Positions 8,197-15,928 of a DNA stretch of 64,000 nucleotides are shown here, piece by piece; position 1 is the first letter of the stretch, and each line of letters starts with the position of its first letter. The stretch spans positions 4,855,792-4,919,791 of the forward strand of contig DS990592.1 of the NCBI GenBank assembly GCA_000155695.1. The letters are read 5' to 3'. A model generated the notes under the pieces. That model saw only the letters and a program-made list of their open reading frames with translations. It was not told the origin of the DNA and did no database searches. Source of the DNA: Verrucomicrobiia bacterium DG1235. Lineage in GTDB: Bacteria; Verrucomicrobiota; Verrucomicrobiia; Opitutales; Opitutaceae. The position numbers were made by a program, and so were the translations under genes.

Positions 8197-8484
8197 TTAT
8201 TCCCATCGATTCTTTCCTCTTGTCGTTATTTCGGTAACCAGAGACTTCGGCCCGACGAGTGAAATGCCCATGTAAGTCTCCTTCTGAAGAGTTACTGTAT
8301 CCTTTTTGATTTTGTAGTTCTTTTGGTAGATCTCTTGTGAGCCTCCAACTCCCCAATCATCGCCGATATACTCAGCTCCGTAGATCTTTTGGAGAAACTC
8401 TTCCATTCCCTTGAATGCAGATTCGTTATGTTCGTCATCACAGATTGTGACTTCGATCGTCTTTCTGCCGAATGGGAAATTCAT
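8197..8484 (-). CDS. K34: hypothetical cytosolic protein
   Basis: A 95-residue protein, start MNFPFGRKTIEVTICDDEH. No signal peptide or membrane helix is seen. It has alternating beta strands with an acidic centre (GAEYIGDDWGVGGSQ) and a basic C terminus. I do not recognise the family. The ATG lies 13 bases after the recombination point, in keeping with other cassettes sharing the TTCTACAAA start. The stop lies about 25 bp before the attC, leaving a short untranslated tail. Confidence 0.6.
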   Translation of the reverse strand: MNFPFGRKTIEVTICDDEHNESAFKGMEEFLQKIYGAEYIGDDWGVGGSQEIYQKNYKIKKDTVTLQKETYMGISLVGPKSLVTEITTRGKNRWE

Positions 8485-8491
8485 CTTATTT

Positions 8492-8552
8492 GTAGAACGT
8501 CGAGCTCAGACGACGAGCGCTTGCGCTCGTTGTCTGCGGCGTTTTGTTAGGC
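8492..8552 (-). repeat. attC33 (61 bp)
   Basis: Right core gttaggc matches the K33 start. Centre is the palindrome cgagcgcttgcgctcg. Arms gctcagac/gtctgcggc. Confidence 0.9.
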
Positions 8553-9290
8553 TAATTTTATTGGTATTTCTAATTCGAGTGCACATGGCTTTCGGTGAGC
8601 GTTAAGCAACTCAACATGAGCCCATTCTTCTGTCTTCAGTATGTTTCTGACTGTCTCGATATCGTCCAAGGAAGCGTTCATTCCAAAAATAATATGATCA
8701 ACGCTTGATGAGCTAAATTCGTATAAGCCGTATGACTGCGTGTAGAACCGAACCTCATCCTCGTAAATCCAATGCTCGTGTTTCTTCGAGATGGATGCTT
8801 CAAGTAGATCGTCCTCTAGGGTGCACTGATCGATGAAAGCATCGCCAGTCCCGTATTTGTGTCCGTACAAAATATCTCTCTGTATTTCTAAAAACGGATG
8901 GTTTGTATCGTACGAGACTTCGTACTCCGAGAACTGCTTTCTTTCGTTGCGGGCGTTTAGGTCTTCTAATAAGCTATCAGTGAAACCTATGCATAATCCT
9001 CTGTGAGAATCAGCGTAGTGAGACCACATGAGAATATTTTCGTTTTTCTTGCTTAGGCATAGAATGCCGGCATCTCTCAAGCACCGGTCCATAAACGAAG
9101 AGGCCATCTCTATTTTTTTTGTGCCATGAGTGATTCCCTCTGTATTCAGTTCGCGTGCGAACTCTTCGGGTGAGAGCTGGCTATCAAAAGGATCGTTGAA
9201 GAAAGCGGGTCTTGAGAAGAACAGCTTTCGGAGTGCTAGTGTTTTCAACGTATCCTTGTTGAATGGCCTGTATTTGTATAGAAATGACAT
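8547..9290 (-). CDS. K33: DUF2971 domain protein
   Basis: A 247-residue protein with the DUF2971 pattern: N-terminal FLYKYRPFNKDTLKTL, then LFFSRPAFFNDPFDSQLS, the central ILMWSHYADSHRGLCIGF and the later HWIYEDEVRFYT. DUF2971 proteins are common in accessory regions and are often found near phage-defence genes, but their activity is not established. The ATG at 9290 is chosen over 9320 because the upstream ten residues translate the neighbouring attC. At about 750 bp it is one of the largest coding cassettes here. Confidence 0.88.
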   Translation of the reverse strand: MSFLYKYRPFNKDTLKTLALRKLFFSRPAFFNDPFDSQLSPEEFARELNTEGITHGTKKIEMASSFMDRCLRDAGILCLSKKNENILMWSHYADSHRGLCIGFTDSLLEDLNARNERKQFSEYEVSYDTNHPFLEIQRDILYGHKYGTGDAFIDQCTLEDDLLEASISKKHEHWIYEDEVRFYTQSYGLYEFSSSSVDHIIFGMNASLDDIETVRNILKTEEWAHVELLNAHRKPCALELEIPIKLA

Positions 9291-9302
9291 TCTATGATTT
9301 CT

Positions 9303-9363
9303 GCCTAACGTCGAGGCCACACGGCGAGCGCTTGCGCTCGTTGTGTGAGCCGTCTTGATGGGG
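9303..9363 (-). repeat. attC32 (61 bp), GAT-type core
   Basis: Right core gatgggg matches the K32 start (ATGGGG). Palindromic centre gcgagcgcttgcgctcg. Arms gccacacg/gtgtgagcc. Confidence 0.88.
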
Positions 9364-9609
9364 TTTCTTAGTTTTGTATTAGGGTAGGGCTCTTTTGTTC
9401 TAGTTCGATCCTTTATGCCTCTGCAGGATCATCTTTTTTAAAGAGGAATTGGGAGTTGGTCGGACCTGTCGAATGTCGATCTTTCTTCCGCTGCAGGATC
9501 TTCGTTTTTCTTCAGTCGTGATCGATAGTAGCTCGAATTTCAAAAATTTTTCCCTTCGGGAAGGCTTCGCCTGAAATAACTTCGTCATTTCAATAATAGT
9601 TCTCCCCAT
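9364..9609 (-). other. K32: family-B cassette, possible small gene
   Basis: A 240-bp cassette. A frame opens at an ATG inside the core itself (G^ATGGGG) and runs to 9400: MGRTIIEMTKLFQAKPSRR and about 50 more residues. The first 20 codons are shared with K14, and part of them with K8, but the frame breaks at different points in each. The same DNA forms two short hairpins (CCCTTCGGG, AGGCTTCGCCT). It is either a decayed gene or a structured RNA. Confidence 0.45.
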
Positions 9610-9726
9610 CGCTAAGCTGATACGCGAGGGCTCGGAAGCCGTAGAGAAAGAGTAGACTGAGATTCGTCCTTGCTGCGTCCACAACTCGGGCGCTTGGCCC
9701 GAGTTGTATCGAGCGACTTGTTCGAC
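9604..9726 (-). repeat. attC31 (123 bp)
   Basis: Right core gttcgac matches the K31 start. The left core ccccatc is donated by K32. Arms ctgatacg/gtatcgag; inner hairpin aactcggg-cgcttgg-cccgagtt. Confidence 0.9.
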
Positions 9727-9733
9727 CTTATTT

Positions 9734-10120
9734 TCATTCTTCTTTCAGTTTCAACTTTTCGATCTTCAGCATTGCTTCGTTGTCTTCGACCCAAGGTTTA
9801 CATCGTTCGAGAAGATCGAAAGATTCGGGTGACGAATGAGGATGAATGTCGACTATGATCGTTGTGTTTTCTTTGGTAGCCGTGCTGCAAACGGCTTCGA
9901 AGTCCTTACTTCGTATGAAGCTGAAATAGCCTCTTAATTTTTCCAACAATCTCTTCTGTGAATGCTCATCCGACTGTAGGGGACTTGCGATGATGACGTG
10001 GAAATCGGCTCCTCCATCTTTTCGAATACCGTAGTTGTCGATGTAGCCCAAAGCCGGTATCGGGTGGTCTGGCTCATCGTAAGTCGATTCGATGTCGTTG
10101 TGTGTGATCGATTTCGTCAT
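9734..10120 (-). CDS. K31: DUF6572-like protein
   Basis: A 128-residue soluble protein (start MTKSITHNDIEST). The block HVIIASPLQSDEHSQ, then LLEKLRGYFSFI, a strand TTIIVDIHP and a final helix, follows the layout of DUF6572 proteins (short strand, EKLxxYLxFI helix, strand, long helix). That family is small and uncharacterised, and the match is by motif order only. The upstream in-frame extension to 10153 translates attC30 and is ignored. Confidence 0.5.
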   Translation of the reverse strand: MTKSITHNDIESTYDEPDHPIPALGYIDNYGIRKDGGADFHVIIASPLQSDEHSQKRLLEKLRGYFSFIRSKDFEAVCSTATKENTTIIVDIHPHSSPESFDLLERCKPWVEDNEAMLKIEKLKLKEE

Positions 10121-10128
10121 TTTCTTTC

Positions 10129-10254
10129 GTCGAACGTCGAGCTCAGGCGACAAGGCCTCGGCTATCGTTTGAATTTCTGGGGTGTTTGATTTTCATGGGG
10201 TCGAAGTGAAAGAGGCGGGCGTTTGCCGCAGTTGCCTGGAGCGCTTTGTTGGAT
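10129..10254 (-). repeat. attC30 (126 bp)
   Basis: Right core gttggat matches the K30 start (TTGGAT). Arms ctcaggcg/ttgcctgga. Confidence 0.9.
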
Positions 10255-10255
10255 A

Positions 10256-10723
10256 CTATTTCCATATCGTTTTAATCTCTCTCAGTTCTAGCAGGATTGG
10301 ATCTCTCTTTTCTAGTTCGGCCTCTAGGGGCTCTATGCCTAGCTGTCTGGTCGAAATCGGTTTCGTAAGTGAAACCGATGACAAGATCGGAGAGTGTCCC
10401 ATTAGTGCTATGCTTTCTTTCGTAACTTTTTCTTCACCCAAGTAGAGTTCGGCTCTGAGCATGACAAAAGTGGATGGGAGGACTATGATCGTAAACTCAT
10501 CTTTCTCTTCTTGGGAGGATTCGATGTAGAATTTGAGACCTTGCTCCATTTCAGCAAAATCGTTTTTCGCATCTTCATCTATTCGAACTGCTTCAAAACG
10601 AGAAGTGAACTGGGACTCAGCTAGTTCGCCGAAGTCCTCACCAAGAATGCTATCAGTCAACCAATCAGCGGATGCAATGGCTGAGATCGCTAGAGCGGCT
10701 AGAACTGTATTCAATTTCTTCAT
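10256..10723 (-). CDS. K30: secreted hypothetical protein
   Basis: A 155-residue protein with a typical signal peptide (MKKLNTVLAALAISAIASA, cleavage near ADW), so it should be exported to the periplasm. The mature part is acidic, with a beta-rich centre (FTIIVLPSTFVMLRAELYL), and is of no family I recognise. The ATG is only 4 bases after the recombination point, so there is no room for a ribosome-binding site inside the cassette. Initiation must use sequence of whichever attC lies upstream, or be leaderless. Confidence 0.68.
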   Translation of the reverse strand: MKKLNTVLAALAISAIASADWLTDSILGEDFGELAESQFTSRFEAVRIDEDAKNDFAEMEQGLKFYIESSQEEKDEFTIIVLPSTFVMLRAELYLGEEKVTKESIALMGHSPILSSVSLTKPISTRQLGIEPLEAELEKRDPILLELREIKTIWK

Positions 10724-10818
10724 CCAACGCCAAGTTCTAGTAAGAGTGACAGCCTAGGATGTATCCATTGTGAATTCGGGCGGGACTGTCACGAATTACT
10801 AGGTACGTCTTGTTCTGT
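10722..10818 (-). repeat. attC29 (97 bp)
   Basis: Right core gttctgt matches the K29 start. An unusual arm pair ctagtaa/ttactag is followed by gtgacag/ctgtcac. Confidence 0.85.
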
Positions 10819-10827
10819 CTGATTTCT

Positions 10828-11046
10828 TTAATCATTTCCAAAATCTCCGCCACCGAGGTCGCCAGGCCCGCTAGTATAAGCATCCCAAAATTTCTTTCTT
10901 TTAGCAGGGGAATCCGTTTCAGTTCTATCAAGGTGTAGATTGTGAAACCTACTTTTCATTCGTTTTCTTTTCAAATGAATCCTGACCATTAGAAAAGCGA
11001 TCAATGCGACCATTGAAATCGCAGCTAGAATGAGTGGTTCCTTCAT
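10828..11046 (-). CDS. K29: small membrane protein with basic cytosolic tail
   Basis: A 72-residue protein with a single membrane helix (PLILAAISMVALIAFLMV) and then a strongly basic segment (RIHLKRKRMKSRFHN). It ends in a glycine-rich tail (GPGDLGGGDFGND). The start at 11046 lies 14 bases inside the cassette, while the longer frame to 11142 translates the neighbouring attC. Topology by the positive-inside rule puts the tail in the cytosol. Function unknown. Confidence 0.6.
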   Translation of the reverse strand: MKEPLILAAISMVALIAFLMVRIHLKRKRMKSRFHNLHLDRTETDSPAKRKKFWDAYTSGPGDLGGGDFGND

Positions 11047-11059
11047 TTCAATTTTTGGT

Positions 11060-11184
11060 ACAGAACGTGAAGGTGATACGCGAGGGCCTAGATTGAACGT
11101 GGTGAAAGAGTAGGGCAAGATATGTCGTTGCTGCATCCACAACTCGGGCGCTTGGCCCGAGTTGTATCGACCGCCTGGTTGTGC
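11060..11184 (-). repeat. attC28 (125 bp)
   Basis: Right core gttgtgc does not match the K28 right-hand start (TTGTCG). This is the only mismatched cassette in the array. Arms ggtgatacg/gtatcgacc; inner aactcggg/cccgagtt hairpin. Confidence 0.88.
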
Positions 11185-11298
11185 CCTCTTTCTTTCATTG
11201 GTTTGGTTTTGTCAGTATTGCTGTGGCTGACCTGCTCCCCGTAAACAGAGCCATTTGAGTTGAGAGTCTTCCCGTGATCAACATGAAAGGAAGACCAT

Positions 11299-11583
11299 AT
11301 GAGCCGAGGAAAAGGCAAACGATACAAGGAGGAGGAGATCGTGCGCATCCTGCGCGACGCCGAGGGCGGTACGCCCGTGGCGGAGATCCTTCGCAAGCAC
11401 AACATATCCGCCGGCACCTTCTACCGCTGGCGCAACCAGTACGCGGGGATGGACGCGGTCCACCTGCGAAGGCTGAAGGAGCTGGAGGCCGAGAACGCCA
11501 AGCTCAAGAGGATGGTGGCCGAGCGCATGCTCGACATCGAGGCGCTCAAGGAGATCAACTCAAAAAACTGGTCAAGCCCGTAG
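11299..11583 (+). CDS. IS3-family transposase OrfA
   Basis: A 94-residue OrfA that binds the element ends. It has an N-terminal helix-turn-helix (YKEEEIVRILRDAEGG, then VAEILRKHNISAGTFYRWR) and then a leucine-zipper-like coiled coil (LRRLKELEAENAKLKRM). The frame overlaps OrfB at an A6 run (11562-11567), where a -1 slip would produce the OrfAB transposase. Without a slip, translation stops at 11583 after the sequence NSKNWSSP. Confidence 0.92.
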   Translation: MSRGKGKRYKEEEIVRILRDAEGGTPVAEILRKHNISAGTFYRWRNQYAGMDAVHLRRLKELEAENAKLKRMVAERMLDIEALKEINSKNWSSP

Positions 11584-12476
11584 AGAAGCGTCGAGCCGTC
11601 GACCACCTTCGCGAGAGCCGCGGCTTTTCCCTGCGGCGATCCTGCGGGCTTATGTCCATGTCGAGAAGCAGCTACGCCTACGAGCCGTCCCGCGACGACT
11701 CCGAGCTGGCGGGGCTGCTCAGGGAGAAGGCCCTCGAGCGCAAGCGATGGGGCTACCGCCGGCTGCACGTGCTGGTCAGGCGCGAAGGCATGGAGGTCAA
11801 CCTCAAGCGGACCTACCGCGTGTACCGCGACGAGGGGCTGCAGGTGAGGCGCCGCAAGAGGAAGCGCCATCGCGTGGCCAGGACCTTCGAGCCGTTCGTC
11901 TCCACCGAACCCAACCAGCGGTGGAGCATGGACTTCGTGCACGACTCCACATGGAAGGGGCGGACGATGAGGATGCTCACTGTCGTGGACGACTGCACCA
12001 AGGAGTGCCTATGGATCGAGGTCGCCACCTCGATCCCGGGAAGCCGGGTGTCGCAGATCCTCGGCCACCTGTCCGAGCTGCGGGGCAAGCCCGGGAGGAT
12101 ACACAGCGACAACGGCCCGGAGTTCGCCGGCATGGCGCTGGACCGGTGGTGCTACGAGAACGGCGTCGAGCACACCTTTATCCAGCCCGGCAAGCCGCAG
12201 CAGAACTGCTACGCGGAGAGCTTCAACGGGAAGCTTCGCGACGAGTGCCTCAACGAGCATTGGTTCGACAGCGTCGTCCACGCTCGAGGCGTCGTCGAGA
12301 GCTGGTGGGAGGACTACAACGAGGTGCGTCCGCACTCCAGTCTGGGTAACCTGACGCCGAGGCGCTACGCAGCCAAACTGGCGGCGAGCCCCCTAGGGGG
12401 CTTGGGTAGGAATGATACAGTTGACCAATCCAGAAACAATAACCACAAAACAACTACGGAAGCCTCTCACTGCTGA
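11568..12476 (+). CDS. IS3-family transposase OrfB (DDE integrase), made by -1 frameshift
   Basis: The catalytic half of the transposase, about 300 residues, read from the A6 slip site onwards (KLVKPVEKRRAVDHL). It has an HTH_21 region (RKRWGYRRLHVLVRR) and the retroviral integrase fold, with the DDE residues in SMDFVHDSTWKG, RIHSDNGPEFAG and YAESFNGKLRDECLNE. The C terminus (HSSLGNLTPRRYA) is the usual IS3 ending. All catalytic residues are present, so the copy looks intact. The start given is the slip point; an ATG at 11651 is the first conventional start. Confidence 0.88.
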   Translation: MVKPVEKRRAVDHLRESRGFSLRRSCGLMSMSRSSYAYEPSRDDSELAGLLREKALERKRWGYRRLHVLVRREGMEVNLKRTYRVYRDEGLQVRRRKRKRHRVARTFEPFVSTEPNQRWSMDFVHDSTWKGRTMRMLTVVDDCTKECLWIEVATSIPGSRVSQILGHLSELRGKPGRIHSDNGPEFAGMALDRWCYENGVEHTFIQPGKPQQNCYAESFNGKLRDECLNEHWFDSVVHARGVVESWWEDYNEVRPHSSLGNLTPRRYAAKLAASPLGGLGRNDTVDQSRNNNHKTTTEASHC

Positions 12477-12501
12477 CGGTACTGAAAGGGGGAGCAGGTC
12501 A

Positions 12502-12857
12502 TTTATGCTAAATGATTTGGTCTTCCTCTTTTTGTATTCAGGCGACCATCCTGCTGTCCAAAAGAAATATTCATTTCCTTTTATAACTGAACGAGTTTTA
12601 CGTACTCCTGCGATTTCACCTGTACGTTTAGTTTTTCTCTCAGACAGCTCCTTTCTTGTAAGCGGTGGAAAAAGTTCAAGTAGTTCTCGGTGGTAGCTTT
12701 CGGCTTCCTTCAATGCCGCCTCCGAACCACCGCATGCTGAATCGTGAAATAGCTTATCAAAAGGAACTCCTTCTCTTCTATATCTAACGTACCAGCCTTT
12801 AGCCCGATCGTATTCATATCGAGATATGCCGGGCTTGCCTGGGTTCTTTCTTTTCAT
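12502..12857 (-). pseudogene. K28: AP2-domain-like DNA-binding protein, 3' end interrupted by the IS
   Basis: The 118 residues before the IS show the bacterial AP2-like repeat layout. A first unit has KGWYVRYRREGVPFDKLF, then GGSEAALKEAESYHREL. A second unit starts GEIAGVRKTRSVIKGNEYF and ends at KTKSFSIN, where the element begins. The frame then runs into IS sequence and stops at 12393. Proteins of this type bind DNA through a three-strand sheet and are common in phages and homing elements. In relatives SFSI is close to the C terminus, so little may be lost. Confidence 0.72.
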
Positions 12858-12862
12858 TTCTT

Positions 12863-12987
12863 CGACAACGCCGAGGTGATACGTGAGCTCAAGTTAAAGC
12901 TCGATCGTTTGGTTAAGGTTGAATGTGTCTGGTGGGAATGAAAAACGGCGAGCGCTTACCCGAATTGTATCGACCGATTTGTTCGAC
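12863..12987 (-). repeat. attC27 (125 bp)
   Basis: Right core gttcgac matches the K27 start (TTCGAC). The left core cgacaac is donated by the right part of K28. Arms ggtgatacg/gtatcgacc. Confidence 0.9.
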
Positions 12988-13032
12988 CTATTTTTAATTC
13001 TTTCTTTCGTATCCATATTTCTGTGCAGGAAT

Positions 13033-13290
13033 CTATTTCTTAAGGTAATAGAAGCAAATGCTTGCTATCATCGAGAGAACGAAAAGACGGAGGTGAAATA
13101 GATACCTTTTTCTGTAAATCTTTCCTTTTTCAGTCAGGAGGTTTTCGTTCGTGACGTACTCTAGTCGAGGGTACTTTGTCCTAGAACCCTCGACATTCTC
13201 CATTATCATATAACCGAAATACGCCTGAGTTCCGAGGAGCCCGATTAGGGCTACAGCGTTTAGGAGTTCGATTATTCTGAGGACTGACAT
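13033..13290 (-). CDS. K27: small two-helix membrane protein
   Basis: An 85-residue protein with an N-terminal helix (IIELLNAVALIGLLGTQAYF), a 35-residue extracytoplasmic loop and a C-terminal helix (LRLFVLSMIASICFYYL) ending in two lysines. The start at 13290 is 16 bases inside the cassette, after a run of A residues. No family is recognised. It is one of about ten small membrane proteins in the array. Confidence 0.65.
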   Translation of the reverse strand: MSVLRIIELLNAVALIGLLGTQAYFGYMIMENVEGSRTKYPRLEYVTNENLLTEKGKIYRKRYLFHLRLFVLSMIASICFYYLKK

Positions 13291-13299
13291 TTTTTCTTC

Positions 13300-13431
13300 G
13301 TCGAACGTCGAGGCTACACGATGGCGGCAGCTTTTCGGGTAGAGGTTCCAGTAGTTTCGATGCGATTACGGATGCGATCGAAGTGAAAGAGGCGAGCGCT
13401 TGCCGACATTGTGTGCGCCGCCTTGTTAGCC
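13300..13431 (-). repeat. attC26 (132 bp)
   Basis: Right core gttagcc matches the K26 start. Arms ggctacacg/gtgtgcgcc. Longest site in the array. Confidence 0.9.
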
Positions 13432-13632
13432 AAATGATTCGTGTCTCCAAATGTGGAATACACTAGAATCGAATCATTAATCTGGCATAGGACTGGGTTG
13501 GTCATCTTAGGGCTAGGGTAACTTGGGTATCGGCTAAGCTTGGATTCTCTAGGTCAAGAAGTCTAGTTCACTGTTCGAGGATGTTGCCTCCTTCGGACCT
13601 AAAACTCTCTCAATATAAATTTCTTCATAAGT
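13432..13632 (-). other. K26: family-A cassette without a clear gene
   Basis: About 200 bp, nearly identical to K19 and K5. The minus strand carries CGAAGGAGGCAACATCCTCG, an AT-rich stretch near the start (ATTTATATTGAGAG), and a short frame MTNPVLCQINDSILVYSTFG that runs into the attC. The frame could encode a small protein of about 60 residues, half of it read from attC, or the cassette could carry only a promoter or RNA. Confidence 0.6.
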
Positions 13633-13705
13633 GGCTAACGTGAAAGCCATACGCGGAAGTCAGCGCGGAGCGCTGGCTGGAGTTGTATGGGCTGACTGGT
13701 TAGGA
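13633..13705 (-). repeat. attC25 (73 bp)
   Basis: Right core gttagga matches the K25 start. Arms gccatacg/gtatgggc with a central cagcgc-ggag-cgctg hairpin. Confidence 0.9.
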
Positions 13706-14374
13706 TTTAATTCTTTTTAGTAATTTCTCGACTGATGCTTTGTGGTGTTCCTCTTCTTGAATCGTAATTTTATCAAAGGATAAGTTATCGCCGTTGTCAT
13801 AGAGGCGGGTGAGAACACGATCTATCTTAAGTGCATAGATAACAAGATCCTCAATTTGTTTGATCTTGGTTTTTGAGAAAAGCAGATGAGCTGTATCCAT
13901 CATGCTAAAATCTGTATGTGCGTATACCTTGTGTCTAATTGGTTTTATGTGCTCTTCGTAGTCTTTCTGTTTCTTGGAAGTTTCACCTCGTAGTCTGAGG
14001 AAGTCGGCTTGAGTTGGCGAGTATTTGGAGTCCATGTAGGAATCCAGCCAATTTCTGTCAGCATTTACCGGAGGAGCGACGCGTTTTCGTTCACGTAGAG
14101 CTTCCTTGGAAAAATCGTCGATATTATCGATGCATTCTCTTAAGAGCTTGTGAATAGAAAATGCGTCTCCATCGATATCGAAAATTCGGCCGAGAGTCAT
14201 GAAATGCGTGACTTGGAGTGAATGAAGAATTATGTTCCAGGTTTCGGCATCAAGGTTGAGGGTACGTTCGATTTCTGAGCATTCGTAGGCAATATCGTGG
14301 ATTCCTTTCCAAGTGTAGAAAGTCGAACTTAGAGCGACTACCTCCTCGTTGAATTTGCTCAGCAAACTTCTCAT
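13700..14374 (-). CDS. K25: HEPN-like protein, AbiU2 type
   Basis: A 224-residue, mostly helical soluble protein. The layout (long helices, LQVTHFMTLGRIFDIDG, then PIRHKVYAHTD) resembles the HEPN_AbiU2 domain, in which an R-x(4-6)-H motif forms an RNase-type active site; here R and H occur in IRHKVYAH. AbiU2 was linked to abortive phage infection in lactococci, and many HEPN proteins act in defence or as toxins. No obvious partner (such as an MNT nucleotidyltransferase) lies in the cassette. The call is by motif and fold pattern only. Confidence 0.5.
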   Translation of the reverse strand: MRSLLSKFNEEVVALSSTFYTWKGIHDIAYECSEIERTLNLDAETWNIILHSLQVTHFMTLGRIFDIDGDAFSIHKLLRECIDNIDDFSKEALRERKRVAPPVNADRNWLDSYMDSKYSPTQADFLRLRGETSKKQKDYEEHIKPIRHKVYAHTDFSMMDTAHLLFSKTKIKQIEDLVIYALKIDRVLTRLYDNGDNLSFDKITIQEEEHHKASVEKLLKRIKS

Positions 14375-14381
14375 TTTATTT

Positions 14382-14507
14382 TCCTAACGCTAAGGTGATA
14401 CGACGGCGGCTTCGGTCATCGCTACCACGTCTGGGTTGGTTGATTTCGAAGTGTCGATGAGAAAGAGGCGGGCGTTTGGCGCCGTTGTATCGACCGTCTG
14501 GTTGTCT
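14382..14507 (-). repeat. attC24 (126 bp)
   Basis: Right core gttgtct matches the K24 start. Arms ggtgatacg/gtatcgacc. Confidence 0.9.
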
Positions 14508-15004
14508 TCGTTCTTTAGTAGTCCAATACGAAAGAAAGGAGCCTTATCGGACGAATAGTCGTAGCTTTCTGGGTGATGCCTAATCGTACGAAAAAAATCT
14601 CTTTTCTTTTCCTTGGGGACTAGGGTTGATCGACCTTTGTGTAGGTACAGGAGATATGTCGCTTCTATTTCTTTCTTCGTTGGGCTTTGGAAACTGAGAT
14701 GTAGTTCGTTCCTAATGACCGACCATGTTCCGGAGGTCTCTTCCCACGTTCCATGGAAAACCGGACCCTCTTCAGGGTAACCTGCTTCAACGTAGGAATC
14801 CATCATCTCGTAGGAAAATTCAAAGGACCGATCTGGTTTAAGGAGTAACTTACTACTGCTAAACGGGGCTGACCAATGAAAGTAGCTTCCGACTATTTGA
14901 TTAGGTTGGGGATTGGGAATCAGGCTCGCCCTTTCTAGATGGAACGTCGTGCATGACGTGCAAAACAGAAGAGAGATAAATACGCCTGTAGTTGTTTTTC
15001 CCAT
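14390..15004 (-). CDS. K24: lipoprotein whose C terminus is read from its attC
   Basis: A 204-residue lipoprotein. The N terminus (MGKTTTGVFISLLFCTSC) is a type II signal peptide with the acylated Cys at the lipobox end. The mature protein has a beta-rich segment (LLLKPDRSFEFSYEMMD, GTWEETSGTWSVIRNEL) like many small lipocalin-type or glycine/tryptophan strand proteins. No stop occurs before the attC, and the last 38 residues are translated from the recombination site. Function unknown. Confidence 0.7.
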   Translation of the reverse strand: MGKTTTGVFISLLFCTSCTTFHLERASLIPNPQPNQIVGSYFHWSAPFSSSKLLLKPDRSFEFSYEMMDSYVEAGYPEEGPVFHGTWEETSGTWSVIRNELHLSFQSPTKKEIEATYLLYLHKGRSTLVPKEKKRDFFRTIRHHPESYDYSSDKAPFFRIGLLKNEDNQTVDTTAPNARLFLIDTSKSTNPDVVAMTEAAVVSP

Positions 15005-15011
15005 TCTATTT

Positions 15012-15138
15012 AGACAACGTCAAATCCACACGATGTCGGTCTCAGCTGGGATTCCACGTCTGGGTTGGTTGATTTGTAAGGGTTTCGTTGTGAAAGGGGC
15101 GGGCGATGACCGACATTGTGTGCGATGCCTTGTTAGCC
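15012..15138 (-). repeat. attC23 (127 bp)
   Basis: Right core gttagcc matches the K23 start. Arms tccacacg/gtgtgcga. Confidence 0.9.
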
Positions 15139-15344
15139 AAATGGAACGTGTATCCAGATGTCGAATCCACTCGAATCGATTTTTTAAACTGGCATAGGGC
15201 CTTGCTCATTGAATTTGGGTGACAGGGTTCTATGGGTTGCGGTGAAGCTCGAAATGTCGAAGTCAAATAGTCTATTCCGTTGGTAGAGGTTGCTGCTTCC
15301 TTCGATTCAAAAACCCTCAATGGTATTATATATTCTTCAGAAGT
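15139..15344 (-). other. K23: family-A cassette without a clear gene
   Basis: About 205 bp, a divergent member of family A. The minus strand has CGAAGGAAGCAGCAACCTC, then GACTATTTGACTTCGACATT and a frame MSKALCQFKKSIRVDSTSG in register with the MTNPVLCQ frames of K5, K19 and K26. The small frame continues into the attC. AT-rich near the cassette start (atggtattatatattc). Confidence 0.6.
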
Positions 15345-15469
15345 GGCTAACGCCGAGACCATACGACGAGGCCTAAGCTTGGCTTCCATTTCTGAGGTCG
15401 TTGTTTTCTAAAGGTTCGTTGTGAAAAAGGCGGGCGTTTGCCGAAGTTGTATGCGTCGATTGGTTAGGC
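15345..15469 (-). repeat. attC22 (125 bp)
   Basis: Right core gttaggc matches the K22 start. Arms accatacg/gtatgcgt. Confidence 0.9.
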
Positions 15470-15841
15470 ATTTTTGATTTCTTCTCCGACAAAGACAAGG
15501 CACTCGTTTGGGTCTGAAATATGGAACTCTCTCATTCCATAATCTCTATCGGATGGGTCATTGGTTTTGTATTTTTCTTTGTAGTTTTTCACGTGATTCC
15601 AAAGTAAGTCGATGCCTTCGACTTCGATGTAGATATCAGTGTGACCTCTCACGCATTCCATAACTTTCTCATCGCTAGCCAGCATTAAGTGGATCTTTGC
15701 GTCCCCAGATTTAATGACAGAATAGTTTGGGGACTCCATGAGAACGTCGAACTTCAGAACATCAACATAGAAGCCTATCGTTTCCTTCATGTCAGCAACC
15801 GCCAACATCGGGGCAATGAGTTTTGTCGTATGTGTGCTCAT
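15464..15841 (-). CDS. K22: VOC-family (glyoxalase/bleomycin-resistance fold) protein
   Basis: A 125-residue protein with the paired beta-alpha-beta-beta-beta units of the vicinal oxygen chelate fold. The first unit is LIAPMLAVADMKETIGFYVDVL and the second starts with GHTDIYIEVEGIDLLWNHV, ending MREFHISDPNECLVFVG. Family members bind a metal and either isomerise, cleave or sequester small molecules, including antibiotics. Such genes are common integron cargo. The metal ligands and substrate cannot be settled from sequence. Start at 15841, 16 bases inside the cassette. Confidence 0.85.
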   Translation of the reverse strand: MSTHTTKLIAPMLAVADMKETIGFYVDVLKFDVLMESPNYSVIKSGDAKIHLMLASDEKVMECVRGHTDIYIEVEGIDLLWNHVKNYKEKYKTNDPSDRDYGMREFHISDPNECLVFVGEEIKNA

Positions 15842-15851
15842 TTTCTTTTCT

Positions 15852-15919
15852 GCCTAACGTCGAGTCCTCACGACGTAGGACGCGCAGCGTCCGGAGTTGT
15901 GAGCGACGTCTGGTTCGGA
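15852..15919 (-). repeat. attC21 (68 bp)
   Basis: Right core gttcgga matches the K21 start. Arms tcctcacg/gtgagcga around gacgc-gcagc-gtcc. Confidence 0.9.
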
Positions 15920-15928
15920 TTCATTTCT

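Larger units (their letters stand above)
11228..12501 (+). mobile_element. IS3-family (IS407-like group) insertion sequence
   Basis: A 1274-bp element inside cassette K28. Ends are inverted repeats starting TGACCTGCTCCCC (left at 11228, right reading inward from 12501). It has two overlapping reading frames with an A6 slippage run at 11562-11567. It is far more GC-rich than the cassettes around it. The flanking bases (tggc on the left, ttta on the right) show no direct target duplication. Confidence 0.92.

Noticed and set aside
11228..12501. The IS as an original integron cassette
   Set aside because: It has its own inverted repeats and transposase, opposite orientation and different base composition, and interrupts an AP2-like gene.
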